Origin: Acidobacteria bacterium AH-259-L09
Lineage (GTDB): Bacteria; Acidobacteriota; UBA6911; RPQK01
Assembly: GCA_027717875.1 (NCBI GenBank)
Contig: JALLOL010000177.1
Coordinates: forward strand, 1 to 5,408
Direction: 5' to 3'
Length of the DNA stretch: 5,408 bases
Part shown: positions 1 through 5,351 of the stretch, one piece after another
Layout of the letters: every line of letters begins with the position of its first letter
Numbering within the stretch: position 1 is the first letter of the stretch
The notes under the pieces: generated by a model
Told to the model about the DNA's origin: nothing
The model's database searches: none
The model's input: the letters and a program-made list of their open reading frames with translations, nothing else
Program-made: the position numbers and the translations under genes

Positions 1-6
1 ATGCAC

Positions 7-13
7 TCACCTC
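7..13 (-). promoter_or_regulatory. Shine-Dalgarno of the next operon gene (off the left edge)
   Basis: Read on the minus strand, bases 13 to 7 are GAGGTGA, a seven-base match to the end of the full anti-Shine-Dalgarno complement. The last two minus-strand bases in the window are AT (2-1), so an ATG completed by the next base would sit 7 bases after GAGG. This strongly suggests another gene of the same operon starting at the window edge, 36 bases after the PilX-like stop codon. Its identity cannot be seen. A pilY1-type tip adhesin often follows pilX in this kind of cluster, but that is inference from family knowledge only. Confidence 0.6.
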
Positions 14-49
14 ACAGGAACGCCGCCCTCACAGCAACAGTGGTTGAGA

Positions 50-2548
50 CTAGTCGGGCGTGAAGATCTGCCGGTAACCCAGATTCACGATGTCACGGAA
101 ACGGGGAGTCCCCGGTGGGAGCTTGTTCACATCCAGGAAGTCCGGATCAAACCCGTAATCTCGTGTGGGAACGTTGTAAACGGTCGCACAGCATTTAAAC
201 ATGCCCGGCGCGTACTCGGAGTAATACAAACTCACCAGAGAACCTTTGTAATTGAAGGTTTTGCCGCTCCAGCGTTCCAGATAGCGCAGGAAGTTGTGAG
301 GTCCCCCATCGAGTCCAAGCTCTTCGGTGCTGTCCCAGGCGGGATTAGGGTAGATGATGTTCTTGCCTGCGGCGACTGCCACACGATAGTAGGAGGTGGC
401 CGCCACCCTGAGAGTAGACGAGCCAATATAAGTGGGATGCACCCAGCTGTGCCAGTCCTGCCAGTCCTTGGACAGAAAGCTGGCTGCATCGGCGATGACG
501 GCCGCCGATGCGTGAGGGTCTCCGTATCCTGCATCATCGGCATTGTAGTTTCCCTTGACGTAGACGATATTTTCACTGGCCACGGTGAAACCACCGCTGC
601 CGTCAGGACGAGTGGGCAGATTGCCAAGGGAGCCATTGACCAGCTTGAGCCCGTGGCGAGCGCCGCTGACGGGGTTCTTGCGGCCTTTGTCTTTGCAGTC
701 GATTCGGATGGTGGGATCTCCATTGGCCACGCCAAAGGCATCTCCCAGGTTAGCAGCTCCGTAGGTTTCCAGTACACCGTTTTGGTTGACATCTTCGGCA
801 GCTGCGAAGATGCCATCCGGGACCCCGTTCAGGTCGGGCGGGTTGATAATGTCCTCAAAGCCGTACTCGCCGACTTTGTCCCCGGCCCCATTGGGCAACA
901 TACCTCGGCGGTCGGAGAAATAAAAGAGGTAGCCATTTTGAGTCACGGATTCCGTGCTGGTGCCGGTACTGCCGGTAAGGCCCTTGAGCCACCGTCTCAG
1001 GTTTCCCACATCCAGCTCAACAATGTTCATGATGCCGCCGATGGCGCAACTTGTGCTCGTTGATCCGCCGCTGACGTCGCGCACCTCACCTTCCCGAGTG
1101 TCGTAGAGACCCAGGTGGAGAGACCTCCAGGGAACATCCAGATCAGCGGTCGGGAAATTGGGTGTTCCATCGGGGGGGGAGTTGGTGTCCTTGAGCTGTT
1201 GGAACTTCAAAATGGCATCCGGGTTCTCGCGCGCTATGCCCAGATTGAGCCATTCCATGGTGACATCCGCGTAACTCCCATCGGCTTGCTTGCTTTGGAC
1301 CAGCAGGTAGTCATCGATGAGCGGCCAGCAAGTATTAGCACCACCCTCGACCGCATCAACGGCCGCATCACCGCTAACACAAGTAATAGGCGTGACTCCC
1401 GGTGGCAGCTGGAAATGGTCGCTGTCCACGGCTGTGTTCCATTCGGCGAAAGCCGTGTCTGTGGTTCCGTACGTTCCTCCTGTGTAGTAGGGAGCCACGT
1501 TAACCAGCCGCACCCCAGCGCCTCCAGGATTCTCAGCGGCAGTATCGCTGATCGAAACCCGAATCTGGGCCATGTTGTAGAGCCGCGATCTGCCGATCAG
1601 AGAATTCGGGTCCTCGCCGGCCGGAGGTCGGCGAATCATTTCAACGGCACGCAGTCCAGGCGCGACAAAGGGCAGAGTCATTGGCTTGGCTCCAGTGTCG
1701 CCGTTTACAATGAATCCATTGTAGTCAGTCAGGGAAATACTCGGCCAGTTTGTATTGTCAGCACTGGTGGGCCCTGCCACCTTACTCCCCTCGTCGCTAG
1801 CCAGATGCCGGCAGGCGGGTTGCGCATCGTCGCAGCCCGCAGGAGCGGTGGGAATTAGAACAGTCCCAGTAGAGCCGACAGAGCTGAGCCCATTGGACGT
1901 CTCAGCCCGAAGGACTTCCCCGGCGGCGGTGATTTTGGAGTGGAAGGTGATCCCAGAGCCAGTCCACAGGAAAAGGTTTCCATTGGTGTGAACGCGACCG
2001 CCGAAGTCAAAACCCGCGCCTGGGTTATAGGCTAAGTCGGTCTCGGAAAAAAGACCAAACTGGAAGACCGGGATCAGCGCCATCTGGACCTGGCGCTCCA
2101 TCTTCACTTCCGTTCCGCTCGTTCCGCTGGCTGTGACGGCCAGCGTCAAGGGAGTGATATAGGCCAGCAAACCTTGGTTGGGACCGGAGCTGATGGATCG
2201 AACCTCCACGGTCGGTTCTCCACCGACGTTGGGAACGATGAACTGGTACTCCGGGTAAGTTGCGCTCGAAATAGCGGGTCGATAACTGGCGTCGCTCAAA
2301 CCCTCGATATCGGAGACGGTAGGAGCCAATACTGAGGCGTAAAGCGCATTGAGGTCGGATATCATCTTTTCCATGGCCGCCTCAGCAGCGTAAAAACCCT
2401 GGGTATTCTCCAGATCCGTTGCTCCCAGGCGACTCTCCATGTTCACCACGTACATCGTGCCTACCGAAATCCCGGCCAGCAGCATAACGATCAGCATGGC
2501 TGAGGCCAGGGCGAATCCTTTTGATGAATGGTTTGCTGTGCAATGCAT
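50..2548 (-). CDS. pilX: Very large PilX-like minor pilin with extended C-terminal body (832 aa)
   Basis: Probable pilus-tip or priming minor pilin. Residues 1-11 form a short leader (K10, G11) followed by a hydrophobic helix at 12-35. The segment to about residue 66, with YAAEAAMEKM at 53-62, matches the PilX N-terminal domain. Mature position 5 is Ser, not Glu, as in some PilX proteins. Classical PilX is about 170-200 residues, so some 600 residues are extra. They include a VHTNGNLFL segment near 186-194 and an Asp/Asn loop (D586, N588, N590, G591, E594) resembling EF-hand or PilY1-type calcium loops. A conserved-looking C-terminal block spans about 747-822. Eight cysteines remain after cleavage (239, 246, 390, 407, 501, 618, 786, 787), so disulfides are possible. 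The start is supported by AAGGAG (2563-2558) nine bases upstream. The symbol rests on the N-terminal domain and operon position; the body has no function I can name. Confidence 0.9.
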   Translation of the reverse strand: MHCTANHSSKGFALASAMLIVMLLAGISVGTMYVVNMESRLGATDLENTQGFYAAEAAMEKMISDLNALYASVLAPTVSDIEGLSDASYRPAISSATYPEYQFIVPNVGGEPTVEVRSISSGPNQGLLAYITPLTLAVTASGTSGTEVKMERQVQMALIPVFQFGLFSETDLAYNPGAGFDFGGRVHTNGNLFLWTGSGITFHSKITAAGEVLRAETSNGLSSVGSTGTVLIPTAPAGCDDAQPACRHLASDEGSKVAGPTSADNTNWPSISLTDYNGFIVNGDTGAKPMTLPFVAPGLRAVEMIRRPPAGEDPNSLIGRSRLYNMAQIRVSISDTAAENPGGAGVRLVNVAPYYTGGTYGTTDTAFAEWNTAVDSDHFQLPPGVTPITCVSGDAAVDAVEGGANTCWPLIDDYLLVQSKQADGSYADVTMEWLNLGIARENPDAILKFQQLKDTNSPPDGTPNFPTADLDVPWRSLHLGLYDTREGEVRDVSGGSTSTSCAIGGIMNIVELDVGNLRRWLKGLTGSTGTSTESVTQNGYLFYFSDRRGMLPNGAGDKVGEYGFEDIINPPDLNGVPDGIFAAAEDVNQNGVLETYGAANLGDAFGVANGDPTIRIDCKDKGRKNPVSGARHGLKLVNGSLGNLPTRPDGSGGFTVASENIVYVKGNYNADDAGYGDPHASAAVIADAASFLSKDWQDWHSWVHPTYIGSSTLRVAATSYYRVAVAAGKNIIYPNPAWDSTEELGLDGGPHNFLRYLERWSGKTFNYKGSLVSLYYSEYAPGMFKCCATVYNVPTRDYGFDPDFLDVNKLPPGTPRFRDIVNLGYRQIFTPD

Positions 2549-2557
2549 CTATAGGTT

Positions 2558-2563
2558 CTCCTT
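2558..2563 (-). promoter_or_regulatory. Ribosome binding site of the PilX-like gene
   Basis: The minus strand reads AAGGAG here, nine bases before the ATG at 2548-2546. It lies in the 29-base gap after the pilW stop codon, so the gene has its own initiation signal and does not need strict translational coupling. Confidence 0.75.
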
Positions 2564-2577
2564 AGCTTTTTGTCCTC

Positions 2578-3636
2578 TTATTCATACCGGTCCCGATAGG
2601 TTAGATTGCGAGGACCGATCGATGTCGTCAGGCTAATATACTGAAAATCTCGCCCCACCAAAGTCGGGACAGCCGAACGGGTTGTGAGTGCGATGTTGAC
2701 CTTTCGAATCTGGTTGGGCGTCCCTCCCGCGCCAGGGAGGTCCGCAGTCGCTATTGCCGTATTCTCATCATAGATGTCGTAAGTGATCTGCAAATCCTCC
2801 ACGTTCTCGGCCACCGGCACCGGTGGTTGGCCACTCACTTGTCGCATCAGGCGCGTTGAGTTCGGATCTGAAGCATCGAGGTAATAAGTGATCACGTTGA
2901 TCCGGTAGGCAGAGGTGGGCGGAAAAGCAGGTGCAGCGGGAGGACTCAGGATTGATTTCACGTTTCCAAAGGCAGCGCCAATCTGATTGAACCGGAGCGG
3001 ATCCTTGCTTCCTGGATCGAAGTGGATGTGATCATCATGCAGCCTGGTGACCTCACCCACAGCCCCCTCTGGAGCATTGCCGTTATACAGCACCAGTATG
3101 TCGCCGACGGTGAGACCGACAACGGGGTGGTCGTGGGCTGGTGTGGTGTTCAAGTCAAACCAAATTTTGTTTGCAGCCCCCGTTTGTATGTCCACCAATG
3201 GGTACTGATCGAATTCTGAAGTCGTGTCCCTGTAGACAAGAGTGATTACATCGGTAACCACTCCGTTGATGGTGGGACCCTTTCCATCACCGGGAGTAAT
3301 GGCATACAGTCGCTCGTCCGAATAAACATTGTTGGTGATGTAGCAATCGGACTGGTCGCAAGCGAAATAGGAGTCTTGCGACCCGGAGCCGCTGGGTAAC
3401 TGAATGCCACCGGCCGGGAAACCAGTGCCGGCGAGACTCAGGTCACGGGCCATCAGATTAATCGCCACACGGCCGTTTTGCTGCATGTCCGACCGCTGGC
3501 TCACCATGTCGCTGAGGTTGATCGCTTGGCTGGTTAGAACCAGGGCTCCGGACAGAACCACCAGGCCCAGACCCATAGCGATGACCACCTCAATCAGGCT
3601 AAAGCCACGACTCGAACTATAATACGTTTGGCGCAT
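2578..3636 (-). CDS. pilW: Type IV pilus minor pilin PilW (352 aa)
   Basis: Minor pilin of the type IV pilus tip/priming complex, inserted in the inner membrane and processed by the PilD-type prepilin peptidase. The leader MRQTYYSSSRG is followed by FSLIEVVIAMG, with Glu at mature position 5 and a hydrophobic helix over about residues 12-35. The next segment, QRSDMQQNGRVAINLMARDL (47-66), is the characteristic PilW follow-on helix. VENVEDLQITYDIYD (276-290) and a final strand with IALTTRS (315-321) also fit PilW. Cys93 and Cys98 could form a disulfide. The frame is open to 3690, but that start would add 18 basic residues and overlap pilV. I prefer the ATG at 3636, which has AGGAG and AAGGA directly upstream and gives an 11-residue leader. 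The gap from pilV is then 19 bases. Length is ordinary to slightly long for PilW. Confidence 0.92.
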   Translation of the reverse strand: MRQTYYSSSRGFSLIEVVIAMGLGLVVLSGALVLTSQAINLSDMVSQRSDMQQNGRVAINLMARDLSLAGTGFPAGGIQLPSGSGSQDSYFACDQSDCYITNNVYSDERLYAITPGDGKGPTINGVVTDVITLVYRDTTSEFDQYPLVDIQTGAANKIWFDLNTTPAHDHPVVGLTVGDILVLYNGNAPEGAVGEVTRLHDDHIHFDPGSKDPLRFNQIGAAFGNVKSILSPPAAPAFPPTSAYRINVITYYLDASDPNSTRLMRQVSGQPPVPVAENVEDLQITYDIYDENTAIATADLPGAGGTPNQIRKVNIALTTRSAVPTLVGRDFQYISLTTSIGPRNLTYRDRYE

Positions 3637-3639
3637 TCC

Positions 3640-3651
3640 TTCTCCTCTTCT
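3640..3651 (-). promoter_or_regulatory. Purine-rich ribosome binding site that fixes the pilW start
   Basis: The minus strand upstream of the ATG at 3636 reads GAAGAGGAGAAGGA, with AGGAG centred about 10 bases before the start. This tract lies between the pilV stop (3656-3658) and the pilW ATG. It decides against the longer reading frame beginning at 3690, which would translate the tract as RRRGEG. Confidence 0.7.
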
Positions 3652-3655
3652 TCGC

Positions 3656-4237
3656 TTATCGAAAGCGCGAAATATAGGACTCGACATCATATGTGCGCTG
3701 GCCCCCCAAAGGGGTAGAGTATTGGATGGTAACCGTCACCCGGCGCACATCCGGGTTGACTGTGCTGTCCGAATATAGAACCGGATCAATCTGGATCCGA
3801 CGCTCGAAAGAGTCGAGGACACGGATTTCATCGTCCCCGTTACCCAACACTCCATCAGGACCAGGCAGTGTAAGCGCTTCAATCTCGCCATCATCTGCCG
3901 TCCCGGTCAAGCCATCACCCGATCCAGCCGTAGGGTTGGGCCTGCGCAGCGGCTGGAAACCGTCCAAGAAAATGCCGCTATCGGATACGTTTTGGATCAT
4001 GTCAAAGGTGATCTGTTGAGTATTGCGGGCAGTGAAAATGCTCTCCAAAGCTTCCCGGGACTTCTGCTTGGCAATCAGGAGGTCCTGTGACAATGTTATA
4101 GTGGCGATGGAATAGCCATAGAGCACCAGCAAACTGGTCAGCGCTATCACGATCACAAAAAGCGACGCAAGCACTTCAATGGTGCCAAAACCTTTAGAAT
4201 TCTTTCTGACCATAGGACCTGTTTCCTTTTCCATCAT
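3656..4237 (-). CDS. pilV: Type IV pilus minor pilin PilV (193 aa)
   Basis: Minor pilin of the tip/priming complex. From the chosen start the leader is 16 residues ending KNSKG, followed by FGTIEVLASLFVIVIALTSL, with Glu at mature position 5. A hydrophobic helix covers about 17-40 and an amphipathic continuation, QDLLIAKQKSREALESIF, lies at 51-68. This is the usual PilV layout (N-terminal methylation motif, then a roughly 150-residue globular part). Residues 105-137 hold two Asp/Gly-rich loops (D108-D116 and D128-D136) that look like metal-binding or surface turns. The frame is open to 4279, but GGGAG lies 8 bases before the ATG at 4237, so that start is better. An ATG at 4213 (leader of 8 residues) is also possible. 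The gap to the upstream stop is only 5 bases, and the Shine-Dalgarno overlaps that stop codon, suggesting translational coupling. Confidence 0.9.
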   Translation of the reverse strand: MMEKETGPMVRKNSKGFGTIEVLASLFVIVIALTSLLVLYGYSIATITLSQDLLIAKQKSREALESIFTARNTQQITFDMIQNVSDSGIFLDGFQPLRRPNPTAGSGDGLTGTADDGEIEALTLPGPDGVLGNGDDEIRVLDSFERRIQIDPVLYSDSTVNPDVRRVTVTIQYSTPLGGQRTYDVESYISRFR

Positions 4238-4241
4238 TGAT

Positions 4242-4249
4242 TTCACTCC
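4242..4249 (-). promoter_or_regulatory. pilV ribosome binding site overlapping the fimT stop codon
   Basis: The minus strand reads GGGAGTGA, where the terminal TGA (4245-4243) is the stop codon of the fimT-like gene. GGGAG ends 8 bases before the preferred pilV ATG at 4237. This overlap is typical of coupled translation between adjacent operon genes and argues against the longer pilV frame starting at 4279. Confidence 0.65.
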
Positions 4250-4803
4250 CACGATCCGTCCGTCTGAACATACTGCCACCGTTTAATCCTCCCTGTAGCA
4301 CCAAAAAGAGTGACGGCGCGCGTGGTTTCCAGCTCATCCGCCCGGGCCACATAAACAACTCCGTTGCAGATCTGCCCGTCCGTGGCAACAATTGCCGAGC
4401 CATCCGGCGAGAAAAGGACCTGCGATGAACCAGAGAAGTTGATTGCACCGTCGGTTCCGTAGCCCTCGGGACCAACAGAAACACCCGAGTCTACAAGGAA
4501 CTCCATATCACCAGGCAACTCTATCTGGCTCACCTGCGTCCAGGTACCACCCTCAGCAAGCGGTGCCCGCTGTTCGGTGGTGATGGTGCGCGGAGTAGTA
4601 AAGGTCACCCGAGAAAGGCGCCGCGAGTCCACCGAAAGCTGTCTTGCACGGCTCATCTCCAGGGAAACAGTGCTGACCGCCATTTGCACATTTCTAGCCT
4701 TGAGCGTGGGTCCGATGAGCATCATTGCAAAAGTCGTAACCCCTGCCAGAATGACCGCTGCCATTATCACCTCGATCAAACTGAAGCCCCGCTTGCTTCT
4801 CAT
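4243..4803 (-). CDS. fimT: GspH/FimT-family minor pseudopilin (186 aa), first gene of the operon
   Basis: Pilin-like protein of the GspH/FimT family, expected in the type IV pilus tip/priming complex. The leader is very short (MRSKRG), then FSLIEVIMAAVILAGVTTFA with Glu at mature position 5 and a hydrophobic helix over about residues 7-30. Residues 39-67 continue as the helix with SRARQLSVDSRRLSRVTF. The C-terminal part shows the GspH domain pattern: LFSPDGSAI (130-138), then hydrophobic strands, and a closing VTLFGATGRIKRWQY (164-178). Length matches the family. There is one cysteine, C146. The ATG at 4803 has GAGGG ten bases upstream (4818-4814) and a second GGAG directly against it. FimT and FimU/GspH cannot be separated from sequence alone. 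The position before pilV and pilW corresponds to fimU/fimT in other clusters. Confidence 0.88.
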   Translation of the reverse strand: MRSKRGFSLIEVIMAAVILAGVTTFAMMLIGPTLKARNVQMAVSTVSLEMSRARQLSVDSRRLSRVTFTTPRTITTEQRAPLAEGGTWTQVSQIELPGDMEFLVDSGVSVGPEGYGTDGAINFSGSSQVLFSPDGSAIVATDGQICNGVVYVARADELETTRAVTLFGATGRIKRWQYVQTDGSWE

Positions 4804-4824
4804 CTCCGAACTACCCTCGTATCC

Positions 4825-4838
4825 TGTTTACGTAAACA
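4825..4838. promoter_or_regulatory. 14-bp perfect palindrome in the operon leader (candidate operator)
   Basis: TGTTTACGTAAACA is identical to its reverse complement over all 14 bases; the next flanking pair does not match. It lies 22-35 bases upstream of the fimT-like start codon and downstream of the predicted sigma-54 start point, so it would fall inside the transcribed leader. A central CG inside an A/T-flanked dyad is the shape of operators bound by LacI- or TetR-type dimers. A repressor acting as a roadblock, or an RNA stem, are both possible. The regulator is not identifiable. Confidence 0.45.
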
Positions 4839-4925
4839 CACTCCATTTGACGCGGTTACTTCTTGCCTTCAAATGCCTAAAGTTGTCTGGAACAATTGCA
4901 CTACCGTCCTGAGCAGTTATCTGTA

Positions 4926-4941
4926 AGCAACTGGCATGCCA
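4926..4941 (-). promoter_or_regulatory. Sigma-54 (RpoN) -24/-12 promoter for the minor-pilin operon
   Basis: The minus strand reads TGGCATGCCAGTTGCT. Against the RpoN consensus TGGCACGNNNNTTGCW, only the sixth base differs (T for C). The invariant GG (4940-4939) and GC (4928-4927) have the required spacing, putting -24 at 4939 and -12 at 4927. Transcription would start at about 4914-4916, giving a leader of roughly 110 bases before the fimT-like gene. Sigma-54 control by the PilS/PilR two-component system is established for pilA in several bacteria, so an NtrC-type activator is the expected partner. None is encoded in this window. Confidence 0.65.
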
Positions 4942-4990
4942 TCCACCAGGCACCGTTTCCAAACACAAACAATGACCGGACTATAACTAT

Positions 4991-5021
4991 CCATTAATCA
5001 ACTAATTAATCTAATTAATGG
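4991..5021. repeat. A+T-rich inverted and direct repeat block with an IHF consensus site
   Basis: CCATTAAT (4991-4998) and ATTAATGG (5014-5021) form perfect 8-bp inverted arms around a 15-base spacer. Inside, CTAATTAAT occurs twice in tandem (5002-5010 and 5011-5019), and ATTAAT appears three times. Bases 4996-5008 (AATCAACTAATTA) match the IHF consensus WATCAANNNNTTR at every defined position. The block sits about 75-105 bases upstream of the predicted sigma-54 start, where IHF commonly bends DNA between the promoter and an upstream activator site. That match in position strengthens the promoter call, but A+T-rich DNA gives such matches by chance more often. Confidence 0.5.
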
Positions 5022-5220
5022 TATGTGCCAAAGTAAGCCAAGAGGCGCGAAAGACTTGCTTCTCCCTGCAGGAATTCTTTAAGTTGGTTTACCATCATTT
5101 TGCGGCTTCCGCTATATAAGTTCGATTGTAATAAGTAGTTATCAGGCTTCTTCTGGCGAGTCATAGCTGTACACTCCCGTTGACAGTTGGTCGGAAAACC
5201 CGCTGCTGCGCGGTCCAAAC

Positions 5221-5236
5221 TGTGACAATCGTCACA
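5221..5236. promoter_or_regulatory. CRP/FNR-family binding-site dyad
   Basis: TGTGACAATCGTCACA carries exact TGTGA and TCACA half-sites with the 6-base spacer of the CRP consensus, and the palindrome extends to 7-bp arms with a 4-base centre (5220-5237). CRP homologues such as Vfr control pilus genes in Pseudomonas. Here the site lies about 310 bases upstream of the predicted operon start and 115 bases before the rightward ATG at 5352. It is therefore better placed for the divergent gene. No clear -35/-10 pair was found next to it. Other CRP-superfamily proteins could bind the same dyad. Confidence 0.5.
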
Positions 5237-5261
5237 GGGAGTGTCCGCTAAACTAAACTCA

Positions 5262-5351
5262 CGGAAGATATGTACCCGGAAGATATGCACCCGGAAGATA
5301 TGCATCCGGAAGATATGCATCCGGAAAATATGCATCCGGAAGATGTGCATT
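5262..5351. repeat. Six tandem 15-bp repeats ending at the rightward ATG
   Basis: Six head-to-tail units of consensus CGGAAGATATGCATC start at 5262, 5277, 5292, 5307, 5322 and 5337. Units 3 and 4 are identical. The others differ by one to three bases, with changes graded along the array (TACC, CACC, CATC, CATT at the unit ends), as expected from slippage or unequal exchange. Each of units 3-5 contains the palindrome ATGCAT, and the junctions between units 3-6 contain TCCGGA. The array stops exactly at the ATG at 5352, and the last unit supplies its GGAAG. Unit length is a multiple of three, so copy-number change would not shift a frame but would alter spacing upstream of that gene. Confidence 0.9.

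Noticed and set aside
44..1063. 339-residue plus-strand open frame opposite the PilX-like gene
   Set aside because: It lies wholly antisense to a protein with clear prepilin features, has no recognisable domain and no good ribosome binding site, and its composition reads like a reverse-strand shadow.
1115..1858. 247-residue plus-strand open frame
   Set aside because: Also fully antisense to the PilX-like gene, with no recognisable family or domain.
5025..5030. Second TGGCAC -24-like element on the minus strand
   Set aside because: No GC-containing -12 element occurs at the required distance; the sequence there is A+T-rich.
5193..5206. Weak GG-N10-GC sigma-54-like element on the plus strand
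   Set aside because: Only the GG and GC and a few bases match; the -24 hexamer is CGGAAA instead of TGGCAC.
5180..5208. TTGACA (5180-5185) as a plus-strand sigma-70 -35 box
   Set aside because: The region 16-19 bases downstream is G+C-rich (CTGCTG) with no -10-like hexamer.
5015..5350. 111-residue minus-strand frame starting MHIFR repeats and containing CDDCH, a c-type heme-like CxxCH
   Set aside because: The repeated start is just the 15-bp array read in reverse, and CDDCH is produced by the palindromic TGTGAC...GTCACA dyad. There is no signal peptide and no ribosome binding site for the long form.
5262..5351. Tandem repeats as a CRISPR array
   Set aside because: The 15-bp units are directly contiguous with no unique spacers, so this is a simple tandem repeat.
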